Below are positions 8,994 through 17,640 of a stretch of 64,000 nt of DNA, one piece after another (position 1 is the stretch's first letter; each line of letters opens with the position of its first letter). The DNA is from Marivita sp046592965 (GTDB taxonomy: Bacteria; Pseudomonadota; Alphaproteobacteria; Rhodobacterales; Rhodobacteraceae), in contig NZ_JBISBV010000009.1 of assembly GCF_046592965.1 (NCBI RefSeq), positions 1-64,000 of the forward strand, written 5' to 3'. Below the pieces are notes generated by a model that was given only the letters and a program-made list of their open reading frames with translations, did not search any database and was not told the DNA's origin. The position numbers were made by a program, and so were the translations under genes.

Positions 8994-9003
8994 TTAACGT
9001 TAA
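8994..9003. repeat. 10-base perfect palindrome in the soxE-soxF gap
   Basis: TTAACGTTAA reads the same on both strands and sits between the soxE stop and the soxF ribosome site. It could be a protein-binding site or chance; nothing else supports a role. Confidence 0.3.
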
Positions 9004-9031
9004 AACCGAACCACCCGACGTCTTTTGCGCC

Positions 9032-9748
9032 TTATTCGAGTTCGGCAAAATATGCCGCCAGAGCGGCAATCTCTTCGTCCGACAATCTTTCCGCCATCAT
9101 CTGCATGACCGGATGGGAGCGCAATTTGCGTTTGTAGGCGTGCATCGCGATCACGAAATCCTCGGTCGGCCAAAGCGTGATCGACGGGATCCCCTTGTCC
9201 GAGCCGTCCGGCTGGTGGCAGGTCGTGCATTCGCTCGCCAGATACGCGCCGTATTCCCGATCACCGACAATCGCCAGAATGTCCGGCGGCAGATCGACCT
9301 CGCGCGCTTGTGCGGTCGGGGCGGCTTCGGGGATATCCTGCGGATTGTCGGAAAACTGGCGCAGATAGGCCAGGACATCATGCCGATCCTGCGGGCTCTT
9401 TAATCCGTCAAACGACATCCGCGTACCGCTGACCAGCGCTTTGGGATTTTCCAGATAGGCATCGAGATGTTCGAAATCCCAGGTCAACCCGTCCGCCGCC
9501 GCGCGCTTGAGGCTTTTCGAATAGGAAAACCCGTCAACCGCGCCTGCCCTGCGATCAAAGACGCCGTTCAGATGCGGTCCGATGCGGTTTTTGGCGTTCG
9601 GCCCGACCATGTGGCATCCCGCGCATTGCGCGAAGATCTCGCCACCGCGATCCCTGTCACCAAGCGCGGTGGCCTCTTCCTCGGCCCACGCCCCGGCCAT
9701 CGGCCAGAGCATGGCACAGACAGCGGCTATGACGCGAGACCGGCGCAC
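9032..9748 (-). CDS. soxE: SoxE, diheme c-type cytochrome
   Basis: A 238-residue periplasmic cytochrome with a signal peptide (about residues 1-22) and two heme sites, CAGCH (42-46) and CTTCH (174-178). The first half is a class I c-type domain with GPHLNGV and TRMSFDGLK, closely resembling the second half of SoxD next door. The second half resembles the cytochrome subunit of flavocytochrome c sulfide dehydrogenase, consistent with partnership with SoxF. It starts four bases downstream of the soxD stop. Confidence 0.9.
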   Translation of the reverse strand: MRRSRVIAAVCAMLWPMAGAWAEEEATALGDRDRGGEIFAQCAGCHMVGPNAKNRIGPHLNGVFDRRAGAVDGFSYSKSLKRAAADGLTWDFEHLDAYLENPKALVSGTRMSFDGLKSPQDRHDVLAYLRQFSDNPQDIPEAAPTAQAREVDLPPDILAIVGDREYGAYLASECTTCHQPDGSDKGIPSITLWPTEDFVIAMHAYKRKLRSHPVMQMMAERLSDEEIAALAAYFAELE

Positions 9749-9751
9749 CGG

Positions 9752-10804
9752 TCAGCCGTCAAAGCTTTTGAGATACTCCGTGACGGCCTTGATGTCTTCG
9801 GGCTTTCGCAGCCCGGCAAAGCTCATCTTGGTGCCTTTGGCATAACCGCGCGGGTCGGCGAGATAGGCAGCAAGCGCATCCTCGCTCCATACGCCGTCGA
9901 GCCCCTCCAGCGCACTGGAATACCGGAAACCCTCGACCGTCGCGATTTCCCCGCCAACAATTCCGTTCAGAGCCGGACCAACCCGATTTTTCGCGCCCTC
10001 ACCCACCATGTGGCAGGCCTTGCATTGGCGAAATACCTTCTCGCCATCGGCGACGAGTTCAGGGTCAAGCGCCGCGGCCTCGGCCACGACCACGTCAGCC
10101 TCTTCCTTCACTGCGTCTGCCGGAACGATCACAGCCTCTTTCTCCAGCGCCTCGGTGCCCTCCTCGTTGGGGGTGACATCAAGAACGGTGGCGCGCATCG
10201 TGATCTCGACGCTGTCCTTGCACGCGCTCATGCACGGCTCGGCCCGCCATTGCGGATATTCCGTTTCGGCCCGGTCATCGACGATGAAGCCATCGGCGTT
10301 GGGCATCTCGACCTCAAGGAAATTCTCGTTGCTCAGAACGAAATCGTCATCCACGAGGAAGTTGGAATAAAGAATATAGGCAACGATGGCATAGACGTCG
10401 TCATCGCTCAGCGATTGCGCGTTGCCATAGGGCATGGAGCGATGGATGTAGTCCCACGCGGTCGACAGATAGGGCCAATAGCTGCCCACGGTCTTGACCG
10501 GATCCTCATCGGCCAGTGTCCCTTCGCCGCCGGCGAGCGACGGCCAGTTGTCCACGCCTTCGGCAAATTCTCCGTGGCACGCGGCGCAATTGTCCGAGAA
10601 CAATATTTCGCCATCGGCGGCAGACCCCGATCCCTCGGGCAGACCGGTGCCATCGGGGCGCACTGCGACATCCCATGCCGCGATCTCTTCCGGCAGCGCT
10701 TCGCGGCCAAGGCCCAGTTTTTCCTCGGCCAGCGCCTGCGACGAAACAAGTGCGCTGGACGCAAAAAGCGCAGCGCTCGCAATTCCTTTAGGAAACTTCA
10801 ACAT
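9752..10804 (-). CDS. soxD: SoxD, diheme cytochrome subunit of sulfane dehydrogenase
   Basis: A 350-residue exported protein with hemes at CAACH (73-77) and CKACH (261-265). The signal peptide ends around ALAEE. It pairs with the molybdenum protein SoxC in sulfane dehydrogenase SoxCD, which oxidises the SoxY-bound sulfane sulfur and drains electrons to cytochrome c. An acidic Ala/Glu/Val linker (about 215-245) joins the domains. Its start overlaps the end of soxC by 17 bases, suggesting coupled translation. Confidence 0.95.
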   Translation of the reverse strand: MLKFPKGIASAALFASSALVSSQALAEEKLGLGREALPEEIAAWDVAVRPDGTGLPEGSGSAADGEILFSDNCAACHGEFAEGVDNWPSLAGGEGTLADEDPVKTVGSYWPYLSTAWDYIHRSMPYGNAQSLSDDDVYAIVAYILYSNFLVDDDFVLSNENFLEVEMPNADGFIVDDRAETEYPQWRAEPCMSACKDSVEITMRATVLDVTPNEEGTEALEKEAVIVPADAVKEEADVVVAEAAALDPELVADGEKVFRQCKACHMVGEGAKNRVGPALNGIVGGEIATVEGFRYSSALEGLDGVWSEDALAAYLADPRGYAKGTKMSFAGLRKPEDIKAVTEYLKSFDG

Positions 10805-12062
10805 TCTCCGCCTCCCCGTTCGGCTTCACATGCCATGTCTGGATGCCGTTATTGTGGTAAATCGAGTTCTCGCCACGCACCTCGCGCAGTTCATCCTTGG
10901 TTGGCTGGACATATCCGGTGTCATCCATCGCCCGTGCCTGAAGCAGCATCTCTTCACCGTTCCACGTCGTATCGAGGTAAAAGCGGGTCAGCGCCATCTT
11001 CTCGCCCGGCTTGGCAAGCCGCGCGGTTTCCCACGTCATGCCGCCATCCTTTGACACATCCACGCGCGTGATCGCGCCGTGGCCCGACCATGCCAGACCG
11101 CTGATGACCAGCGGACCGTGACCGTGCGTGATCGGCGATTGCGGGCTCGGAGAGGTGACGACGGATTTCGCGTCCATCACCCATGTCCACTTGCGGCTGG
11201 TGCCGTCGGCCAGCGTGTCGGTGTATTTGCTGGTTTCCTCTCGGCTTTCGACCGGGCCGTCCATCACCTCGATCCGGCGAATCCACTTGACCCACAGGTT
11301 GCCTTCCCAACCCGGCACGACAAGACGAACCGGATAGCCATGCTCCTTGCGCAACGCCTCGCCATTGGCTTTGAACGCAACGAGCACGTCGTCCAAGGCT
11401 TTCTCCATCGGGATGGATCGCCCGTTCGAGGATGCATCGGCTCCTTCGATGAACACCCATTTGTCCGCCAGATCGCCAGCGGCATCGAGCCCGGCCTCTT
11501 GCAGCAGCGTGCGCAATGGCACGCCGGTGTATTCCATGTTGTGAATCATCCCGTGCGTGAACTGCGCGCCGTTCAACTGCGCGCCGGCCCATTCCATGCC
11601 TGTATTGGCTGCGCATTCGCAGAAATAGACATGATTTTCGCGCGGGAAGCGTTCGAGATCGTCATAGGTGAAGACCAACGGCGTATCGACAAGGCCGTTG
11701 ATCATCAGACGGTAATCCTGCTTGCGCAGATCGATCGCACCGGAGTGGTGCCGCTCGAACGCGCAGCCCTGCGGCGTGATCGTGCCGTCAAGCGCGTGAA
11801 TCGGCGTGAAGTTGATCGAGGAGATCGTGTCGGCGGTCAGCCACTCGACATTGCGGCGGATCACATCGGCCTCGTACTCGATCGGCAGTCCGTAAGGGTG
11901 CGCATCGACGGCATCGCCGAAGGAGATCGCCCAATCCTGCGTTTCGGTGATCAGCGGATCGGGTGTCTGCGCGCGCGCGGCCGAACCGGCGGTCAGGCCT
12001 GCGGCAGCCGCCGCAGTGCCACGCAAGAACGCGCGGCGGGAAGGTTTGAAGATGTCGGACAT
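10788..12062 (-). CDS. soxC: SoxC, molybdopterin sulfane dehydrogenase subunit
   Basis: A 424-residue member of the sulfite oxidase family with a Tat signal (PSRRAFLRGTAAAAAG). The molybdenum-ligand cysteine is in the segment VYFCECAANTG, most likely Cys150. With SoxD it oxidises the outer sulfur carried by SoxY in the periplasm. Presence of soxCD predicts complete thiosulfate oxidation to sulfate without sulfur globules (known for Sox systems of this type). Confidence 0.96.
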   Translation of the reverse strand: MSDIFKPSRRAFLRGTAAAAAGLTAGSAARAQTPDPLITETQDWAISFGDAVDAHPYGLPIEYEADVIRRNVEWLTADTISSINFTPIHALDGTITPQGCAFERHHSGAIDLRKQDYRLMINGLVDTPLVFTYDDLERFPRENHVYFCECAANTGMEWAGAQLNGAQFTHGMIHNMEYTGVPLRTLLQEAGLDAAGDLADKWVFIEGADASSNGRSIPMEKALDDVLVAFKANGEALRKEHGYPVRLVVPGWEGNLWVKWIRRIEVMDGPVESREETSKYTDTLADGTSRKWTWVMDAKSVVTSPSPQSPITHGHGPLVISGLAWSGHGAITRVDVSKDGGMTWETARLAKPGEKMALTRFYLDTTWNGEEMLLQARAMDDTGYVQPTKDELREVRGENSIYHNNGIQTWHVKPNGEAENVEVS

Positions 12063-12080
12063 GCCTCACACTCCGCTAGG

Positions 12081-13778
12081 TTACGCGCCCACAACCGTGA
12101 CGCTGTCGTTTTGGTTTACGGTGACGGTGCCAAGCTTCTTGATATGCGCTTCGACGACGTCCCAAATTTGCGGCCCCTCGGTGCCCTCGTTCACCGATGC
12201 CCATCCGGCGACAATGTAATTGCGCGAAGGATCAATGGCTTCACCGGTCTTGAGCAACGTCATGTCGCTGATGCGTTCGCCCTGCGGTTTGGTCACGTCG
12301 ATGCGATAGCCTAGACCGCCCGTGCGCACCATGTCGCCACCCTGCTGGTAGTAGGGATCGGGGTTGAAGATATTGTCGGCCACATCCTCAAGCACGACCT
12401 TGAGGAATTCGCCCGTCATCTCGTTTCGATACGCCTCACCATAGGTCATGGAGGTCACGTTCCAGATATCCTCGCGGGTGATGTCCTGTCCGGGGATCAG
12501 GCTCGGCCCCCACCGCACGCCCGGCGATAGCGCGATCTCTGCATCGCGCTCGCTGAGCAAGGCGTCGCAGATCACGTCGTCCCATGACCCGTTGAAATTG
12601 CCCCGGCGATACAGAAGGCTGTCGGTCTGGCCGACCACCTCGTTCAACTCGGCTTCGAACGGTGCGCGCTGTTCGTCGATCAGCGACGCCATCTCGGCAT
12701 CGGGTTCGATCACGTCAGAGAAGATCGGGATCAATTTGTGACGGAATCCCATCATGCGGCCGTTTTGCACGTCCAGATCAACCCGGCTCACGAACTTGCC
12801 GTTAGAGCCTGAAGCGACGATGATCGTATCGCCCACCAGCACGGGTTCGGGCAGCGCGTCATGCGTATGGCCCGACAGGATCACGTCGATGCCAGTCACG
12901 ACGCTTGCCATCTTCTTGTCGACGTCAAAACCGTTATGGCTCAGGCAGACAACCAGTTCGGCGCCCTGGCTGCGCACCTCATCGACCATCGCCTGCATGT
13001 TCTCGTCGCGGATGCCGAAGCTGTATTCGGGGAACATCCAGCCCGGATTGGCGATCGGCATATAGGGGAACGCCTGCCCGATCACCGCGATCTTCACGCC
13101 GCCACGCTCGAAGAACTTGTAGGGCGGGAAAAGCTCTGCCGGTTCGTCCCACTCCGCATCGAAAATGTTCTGGCCCAAGGCCGCAAAGGGCAATCCCTCG
13201 ACAATCTCGGCCACGCGGTCGGACCCGAGGGTGAATTCCCAATGGAAGGTCATCGCGTCGGGCTTGAGCCCGTTCATCACGTTGACCATGTCCTGACCTT
13301 CGGTGTGATAGCAGGTGTAGCTGCCGTGCCATGTGTCACCCCCATCGAGCAACAACGCATCGGGCCGGTCCGCGCGGATCGAGTTGATCACGGTGGCCAC
13401 GCGATCAAGCCCGCCGACACGGCCATACGCCTCGGCAAGAGCCGTGAAATCGCCCGAACTCAGTGCGTAATGGTAGGGGCTGCCGTCGTCGATGCCATAA
13501 AGCCTGCGAAAGTCGGCACCGGTCACATGCGGCACTGCGCCCTTGTTCTCGCCCACCCCGATATTGACCGACGGTTCGCGGAAATAGATCGGTTTCATTT
13601 GCGCATGGATGTCGGTGATGTGGATCAGCGACACGTTTCCGAACGTGTCAAATTGCAGCAATTGATCCTGCGTCAGCGCCTGTTGCGCCGCCAATCGGGA
13701 CCAATTGCCAAAACCGGACGCGCCGACGAGCGCGGAAGCGGCCATCGACACCTGAAGGAAATCGCGTCTTGAGATCAT
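12081..13778 (-). CDS. soxB: SoxB, thiosulfohydrolase
   Basis: The ATG at 13778 opens a Tat signal (MISRRDFLQVSMAASALVGA) and gives 565 residues, the normal SoxB length; the frame is open further upstream but that part looks non-coding. It is a dimanganese metallophosphoesterase-fold enzyme that hydrolytically releases sulfate from SoxY-bound sulfur. Metal-site motifs are ITDIHAQMKP, GGDTWHGS, SHNGFDVDKK and SGHTHD. It is separated from soxA by 97 bases that hold an inverted repeat. Confidence 0.97.
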   Translation of the reverse strand: MISRRDFLQVSMAASALVGASGFGNWSRLAAQQALTQDQLLQFDTFGNVSLIHITDIHAQMKPIYFREPSVNIGVGENKGAVPHVTGADFRRLYGIDDGSPYHYALSSGDFTALAEAYGRVGGLDRVATVINSIRADRPDALLLDGGDTWHGSYTCYHTEGQDMVNVMNGLKPDAMTFHWEFTLGSDRVAEIVEGLPFAALGQNIFDAEWDEPAELFPPYKFFERGGVKIAVIGQAFPYMPIANPGWMFPEYSFGIRDENMQAMVDEVRSQGAELVVCLSHNGFDVDKKMASVVTGIDVILSGHTHDALPEPVLVGDTIIVASGSNGKFVSRVDLDVQNGRMMGFRHKLIPIFSDVIEPDAEMASLIDEQRAPFEAELNEVVGQTDSLLYRRGNFNGSWDDVICDALLSERDAEIALSPGVRWGPSLIPGQDITREDIWNVTSMTYGEAYRNEMTGEFLKVVLEDVADNIFNPDPYYQQGGDMVRTGGLGYRIDVTKPQGERISDMTLLKTGEAIDPSRNYIVAGWASVNEGTEGPQIWDVVEAHIKKLGTVTVNQNDSVTVVGA

Positions 13779-13808
13779 GGGATGTGCCTTTTGGGTTTCG
13801 CACCACAC

Positions 13809-13824
13809 ATTCGCATGTGTGAAT
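13809..13824. promoter_or_regulatory. SoxR-operator-like inverted repeat before soxB
   Basis: ATTCGC-atgt-GTGAAT lies 31 bases upstream of the soxB ATG. It has the same 6-4-6 layout as the perfect repeat before soxX (16193-16208), with one mismatch between arms. SoxR binding here is inferred. Confidence 0.5.
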
Positions 13825-13875
13825 GGAAAATTCGTCGAAAAACCCCGCGCTTGCAACAGCGCGAGGTCGTAGGAT

Positions 13876-14730
13876 TTAGTTGCGGACCGAGGGGCCTTCG
13901 ACCGACAGGCCGTTTCCGCGCGACGCAACGTACAGCTCAAGCGCGACGAACTCGGGCGAACCGGGAGAGAACGTCTCTGCACGGGTATCGCGGATGCACC
14001 CCTTGAAGCGGTTATGCTGCTGGATAAGTCCGGCCTGCTTCAGGCGGTAGGTCGGGAATCCGTTGATCTGGCCTTGGCTCAGGTGATCGGCGCGGATGTA
14101 ATTGCCGTAGTTCTGTTCATGGCAATTCGCACAGGACAGCTCTAGCAGACCATATCGCGTGTAGTAGATTTCCTTGCCCTTTTCCCACGTTTCGGCAACC
14201 GGCCCATCGATGGCCACATTGACGGGCATGCCGCGCGATTGCACCGAGATCAGCGCCTCCATGGCGGTCATCTGGGCGCCGTCATATTTGTAGGGCTCGG
14301 CCCCCATACGCTCGGTGCGGCAGTCGTTGATCTGCATCGCAAGCGTGCGGACCTCGCCAGCCTCTTCGTTCCACTTGGGATAAACCGCGCGCACGCCCTC
14401 CATCGATTCCGGGCCTTCGTGGCACGAGGCGCAGGATTTTTCGGCACTGCCTTCCACGGTATTCCATGTGTCAATCGCCTGGTCGACGAAGATCATGCCG
14501 GGATTGTCGAACGTGTCGGCCTGCATGGCCTGCGTGTCGTCCTCGCGGAAATGCCAGCCCGACATGATCGTGTCGATTCCGGTCTCTTCCATATGCGGCG
14601 GAGCGGCGGTCTTGGTAATCATCTCCTGACCGTCAATGGCCAGCGTGTCGTCATCCGGACCACCGGCAAACGCCACCGGCGTTGCGATGGCAAGCGTGGC
14701 GCATAGCGCCGTCATCGCCCTTAATTTCAT
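13876..14730 (-). CDS. soxA: SoxA, diheme c-type cytochrome of SoxAX
   Basis: The start at 14730 has an AGGAGGA-type ribosome site and a clear signal peptide; the mature protein begins near GGPDDDT. The product is 284 residues. It carries two heme motifs, CASCH (100-104) and CANCH (200-204), so it is the diheme form known from Rhodovulum and Paracoccus. Cys245 (RFKGCIRDTR) is the expected active-site ligand that becomes a persulfide. With SoxX it attaches thiosulfate to the SoxY cysteine oxidatively. Confidence 0.96.
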   Translation of the reverse strand: MKLRAMTALCATLAIATPVAFAGGPDDDTLAIDGQEMITKTAAPPHMEETGIDTIMSGWHFREDDTQAMQADTFDNPGMIFVDQAIDTWNTVEGSAEKSCASCHEGPESMEGVRAVYPKWNEEAGEVRTLAMQINDCRTERMGAEPYKYDGAQMTAMEALISVQSRGMPVNVAIDGPVAETWEKGKEIYYTRYGLLELSCANCHEQNYGNYIRADHLSQGQINGFPTYRLKQAGLIQQHNRFKGCIRDTRAETFSPGSPEFVALELYVASRGNGLSVEGPSVRN

Positions 14731-14815
14731 TCCTGTTCCTCCCGTTGAGCTATCCCGCCATTCCATGTGGCGGGTCTTGGCGTCCCTGCCCCCAAACCAG
14801 GGAGCAGGTGCAGGA

Positions 14816-15145
14816 TCAGCCGACGGCGATCGCTTTGGAATCTTCGTAGACCGACCCGTCATCATCGTACCAGGTGAACTTGAACTCACCGGCTTCGGGC
14901 ACGGTGGCCGCAAATTCGATATAGGGGTTGGTCGAAATCGCCGGTTCCAGCTTCACGTCGATCACGTTCTCACCGTTGAAGTCACAGGTGAAGCGGTTGA
15001 TGATCGAGCGCGGAATGACGTTGCCGTCACCATCCTTGCGCTGGCCGGATTCCATTGGGTGACTGATCAAGGTCTTGATCGTGATCGCGTCGCCAGCGGC
15101 GGCGGATTTCGGAACCTTGACGCGGGGTTTTACACCGGATGCCAT
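14816..15145 (-). CDS. soxZ: SoxZ, sulfur carrier partner
   Basis: A 109-residue immunoglobulin-fold protein without a signal peptide, exported as a complex with Tat-targeted SoxY. Typical features are the opening KPRVKVPKSAAAGDAI and the ISHPMESGQRKD segment. SoxYZ is the periplasmic carrier on which thiosulfate sulfur is oxidised. Located between soxY and soxA in the canonical order. Confidence 0.96.
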   Translation of the reverse strand: MASGVKPRVKVPKSAAAGDAITIKTLISHPMESGQRKDGDGNVIPRSIINRFTCDFNGENVIDVKLEPAISTNPYIEFAATVPEAGEFKFTWYDDDGSVYEDSKAIAVG

Positions 15146-15177
15146 GTTTTATCTCCTGAAATTCTGGGGTTTGACCG

Positions 15178-15594
15178 TCAGCCGCCGCAGCCGCCGATGG
15201 TGACCTTCACGGTCTTGGAGCTGCGCGCAAAGCTGCCATCCGCCAATTTGGCAATCGCGATAACGTCTTGCGTACCCGCCAGACGAATGCGTGTGCTTGC
15301 CGTCTGGGACGCCGCGAGCGGTCCGAAGTTGAATGTGGCGACCGGCGGCGTCGGGTTGCCTGCGGCCAGAACCATGATCGCCGAGGCGCCGGGTGCCGAC
15401 ACTTCGATCGGAACCGTGTTACCGTTCTCCGCGATCTCCGGAGCCGTCAACTCGACACCTGACTCGGCCAGATCGGCCCCGCCGGTGAATTCGCTGACCA
15501 GATCCTCGACCGCCGCGTTGGCGCGGAATGGCAGAACAAATGTCAGCGCGGCTGCCCCACCGATGGCCAGGGCTTCGCGTCTCGTAAAATCCAT
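15178..15594 (-). CDS. soxY: SoxY, covalent sulfur carrier
   Basis: A 138-residue protein with a Tat signal (FTRREALAIGGAAALT). It ends in GGCGG, the swinging C-terminal arm whose cysteine (Cys136) carries the sulfur intermediates. The body is the SoxY immunoglobulin-like fold. It is 32 bases upstream of soxZ and forms the SoxYZ heterodimer. Confidence 0.97.
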   Translation of the reverse strand: MDFTRREALAIGGAAALTFVLPFRANAAVEDLVSEFTGGADLAESGVELTAPEIAENGNTVPIEVSAPGASAIMVLAAGNPTPPVATFNFGPLAASQTASTRIRLAGTQDVIAIAKLADGSFARSSKTVKVTIGGCGG

Positions 15595-15624
15595 GTCGTG
15601 TCTCCTAACTCGTTTGGGGGCGGC

Positions 15625-16104
15625 TCAGCCGTCTTTCAGCGTCATGAGAAACGCCACCACATCTTCGATTTCCTGTGCCGACAGGATCGGCTCAAGTTCA
15701 TCCATGTTGGCGGCCTTGCCCGTGTACCCGTCGCCGGGGCGGATAAAGCCGCTGGTCTTGTAGAACGCGGGCATCACCGTGCCTTCGAACGTCATCTTGG
15801 AGTTGGCGACAAGGCCGCGCAGCTCTTCCTCGGTGCGGTATTCGGCAATGCCGTCAAGCGTCGGCCCGACCTCGCCGTGAAACGGCGCGTCGTTCAGTGC
15901 AGTCACGGCGTGACATGCAATGCAGTTGCCCTTTCCGCGGTCGACCATGATCTTCGCTCCGCGTTCCGCATCCCCCGTTTCACCGGAAAGCGACGTCTCG
16001 ACAGCGCCGTATTCGGTGAACTCAACCTCGCCCGGCTTGACCGGGTTCGCGATCGCAGCAGTCGCACTCAAGGCGATCACCGCAGAAATTCCTGTTAGCT
16101 TCAT
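15625..16104 (-). CDS. soxX: SoxX, monoheme c-type cytochrome
   Basis: The ATG at 16104 follows an AGGGAGG ribosome site and opens a signal peptide ending near AIANP, giving 159 residues. The single heme motif is CIACH (61-65). A later NSKMTFEGTVMP segment probably supplies the axial methionine. It is the small subunit of SoxAX and the first gene of the leftward soxXYZABCDEF unit. Confidence 0.96.
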   Translation of the reverse strand: MKLTGISAVIALSATAAIANPVKPGEVEFTEYGAVETSLSGETGDAERGAKIMVDRGKGNCIACHAVTALNDAPFHGEVGPTLDGIAEYRTEEELRGLVANSKMTFEGTVMPAFYKTSGFIRPGDGYTGKAANMDELEPILSAQEIEDVVAFLMTLKDG

Positions 16105-16192
16105 TGTCCCTCCCTTGCCGCCCGGTCTTTGATGCGGGCCAAATGTGGCTTTGCATACCGTAGGCCACCGACATCGATTCATGCAACTACAA

Positions 16193-16208
16193 ATTCACGA
16201 AAGTGAAT
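16193..16208. promoter_or_regulatory. SoxR-operator-like inverted repeat before soxX
   Basis: A perfect inverted repeat, ATTCAC-gaaa-GTGAAT, in the 129-base soxW-soxX gap. In Paracoccus and Pseudaminobacter, SoxR represses from the soxS-soxV and soxW-soxX gaps (established), so this is very likely an operator. A further half-site resembling ATTCATG lies at 16177-16183. Confidence 0.75.
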
Positions 16209-16233
16209 AATTGAGTGTGAACGAAGTCGGCGC

Positions 16234-16812
16234 TCAGTCGAATTTGCCGTTATCGCGCTCCTGAATCCGGCGCGCATGGTAGCGCTGGAAATCCTCGCCA
16301 TCATCAAGTAGGTAACGTTTCTCGTTGACCCAGGTGAACATGTCGAGCGTCGTGCCCTTGGCGAACGCTCCGGGCATCACCGCAACCGACGCCTCAAGCG
16401 CGGTCTGATCCTCAGGAACTTCTTCGGGAAGGAAGACGATGCTCGGCGTGAACAGCACGCGCCACCGCTGCGCCATATCCTTTTCAGACATCGCCTCGCC
16501 GTCAAAATCGACCACTTCGATGTCGCCATGCAGGTTCAATTGCACAACAAAGTAATTCTCGGCGATATAGTCGCTGACTTCGCTGTCCGAAAACACCTCC
16601 TCGTGCATCTGCTTGCAGTAGATGCAGCCGCGCTGTTCGAAAAACAGCACCAGACGTTTGCCCTCGGCGTTGGCCTCGTCCAGATCCTCGCGCAGATCCT
16701 TGAACGTGTCGCGCATCCAGGGCTGCTTGTGCAGCCCGTCATCGCCAATCTCCGCCGCAGCGACCGGCATCGCCATCATCATGGCCAATGCGCCTGCCAA
16801 TACGTGTTTCAT
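16234..16812 (-). CDS. soxW: SoxW, periplasmic thioredoxin
   Basis: A 192-residue exported protein (signal peptide ending near AAAEIG) with a thioredoxin-fold CIYC motif (Cys63-Cys66) in FFEQRGCIYCKQMH. In Paracoccus, SoxW receives electrons from the membrane protein SoxV, encoded 18 bases upstream here. The start at 16812 is preferred to one 15 bases earlier because it puts the positive residue directly before the hydrophobic core. Confidence 0.9.
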   Translation of the reverse strand: MKHVLAGALAMMMAMPVAAAEIGDDGLHKQPWMRDTFKDLREDLDEANAEGKRLVLFFEQRGCIYCKQMHEEVFSDSEVSDYIAENYFVVQLNLHGDIEVVDFDGEAMSEKDMAQRWRVLFTPSIVFLPEEVPEDQTALEASVAVMPGAFAKGTTLDMFTWVNEKRYLLDDGEDFQRYHARRIQERDNGKFD

Positions 16813-16830
16813 CTGACTTCCTCCCAAGTG

Positions 16831-17568
16831 TTAACCAAGTGACGACCAGTTCGGGAACCACTCCAACATCGCATTCGCAATCAGGTTTATGGTATCCGTC
16901 GCGATCAGGATCGCAAACACGATCAGCATTCCGCCCATCGCCTTTTCCGCATAGTGCAACAGCCCCCTGTTGCGCGCCGTCCAGCGCAGGAACGGTCCCG
17001 AAAACAGCGCGGCTATGACGAATGGAAAGGTCATGCCGACACCGTATACGAACAGCAGCAAACCGCCCTGCACCACATCTCCCATGCCCCCCGCGATCAT
17101 CAGGATCGATGCCAGCGCCGGACCGACGCAGGGCGTCCAGCCAAACCCGAATGCCAGCCCCATGACATAAGCGCCAATCCAGGTCGTCGGCTCTGTCTTT
17201 GCCTCAACCTTGGCCTCACGATACAGGATCGGGATGCGCACGATGCCCAGAAAATGCAGACCGAATGCAGCCAGAACCACGGCTGCCACATATCTCAGCG
17301 GTTCTCGATAATCGGCAAATGCCTGTCCCACCGCCGTCGCGCCCATGCCGAGCAAAACAAAAATTGTTGTCACGCCAAGCGCGAACAAACACGCCGACGC
17401 CACCAGATTCCACGCCACGCCCTGAGGGACATCCTCCTCGCCCTTGAGTTCGTTCATCGAGATTCCGGCCATGTAGCACAGGTAGAATGGAACCATCGGC
17501 AGGATACACGGCGTAAAGAAACTCAGAATGCCGGCAAGTGCCGCACCCGCGAACGAAATGTCGAACAT
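16831..17568 (-). CDS. soxV: SoxV, CcdA-type membrane electron carrier
   Basis: A 245-residue membrane protein of the CcdA/DsbD family with about six hydrophobic segments. The proline-rich motif FFTPCILPMVPFYLCYMAG lies in the first helix and GFGWTPCVGPAL in the fourth; these cysteines relay reductant from cytoplasmic thioredoxin to periplasmic partners. It delivers electrons to SoxW and indirectly keeps SoxYZ active. First gene of the leftward soxVW unit. Confidence 0.94.
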   Translation of the reverse strand: MFDISFAGAALAGILSFFTPCILPMVPFYLCYMAGISMNELKGEEDVPQGVAWNLVASACLFALGVTTIFVLLGMGATAVGQAFADYREPLRYVAAVVLAAFGLHFLGIVRIPILYREAKVEAKTEPTTWIGAYVMGLAFGFGWTPCVGPALASILMIAGGMGDVVQGGLLLFVYGVGMTFPFVIAALFSGPFLRWTARNRGLLHYAEKAMGGMLIVFAILIATDTINLIANAMLEWFPNWSSLG

Positions 17569-17581
17569 GGACCGAGATTCC

Positions 17582-17602
17582 TTGAATTATTCACATATTC
17601 AA
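17582..17602. promoter_or_regulatory. SoxR-operator-like repeat in the soxS-soxV gap
   Basis: TTGAAT (17582-17587) and ATTCAA (17597-17602) form an inverted repeat, and an ATTCAC half-site lies inside at 17589-17594. It sits just downstream of the predicted soxV -10 box, as a repressor site would. Confidence 0.65.
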
Positions 17603-17630
17603 ATTAGGTGTTTTGTCACAACAACGTCAA
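17601..17630 (-). promoter_or_regulatory. predicted soxVW promoter
   Basis: On the minus strand TTGACG (17630-17625) and TAATTT (17606-17601) are 18 bases apart and precede soxV by about 33 bases. The -10 box overlaps the inverted repeat, which would explain repression by SoxR. Confidence 0.5.
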
Positions 17631-17640
17631 TCGGTGTCTC

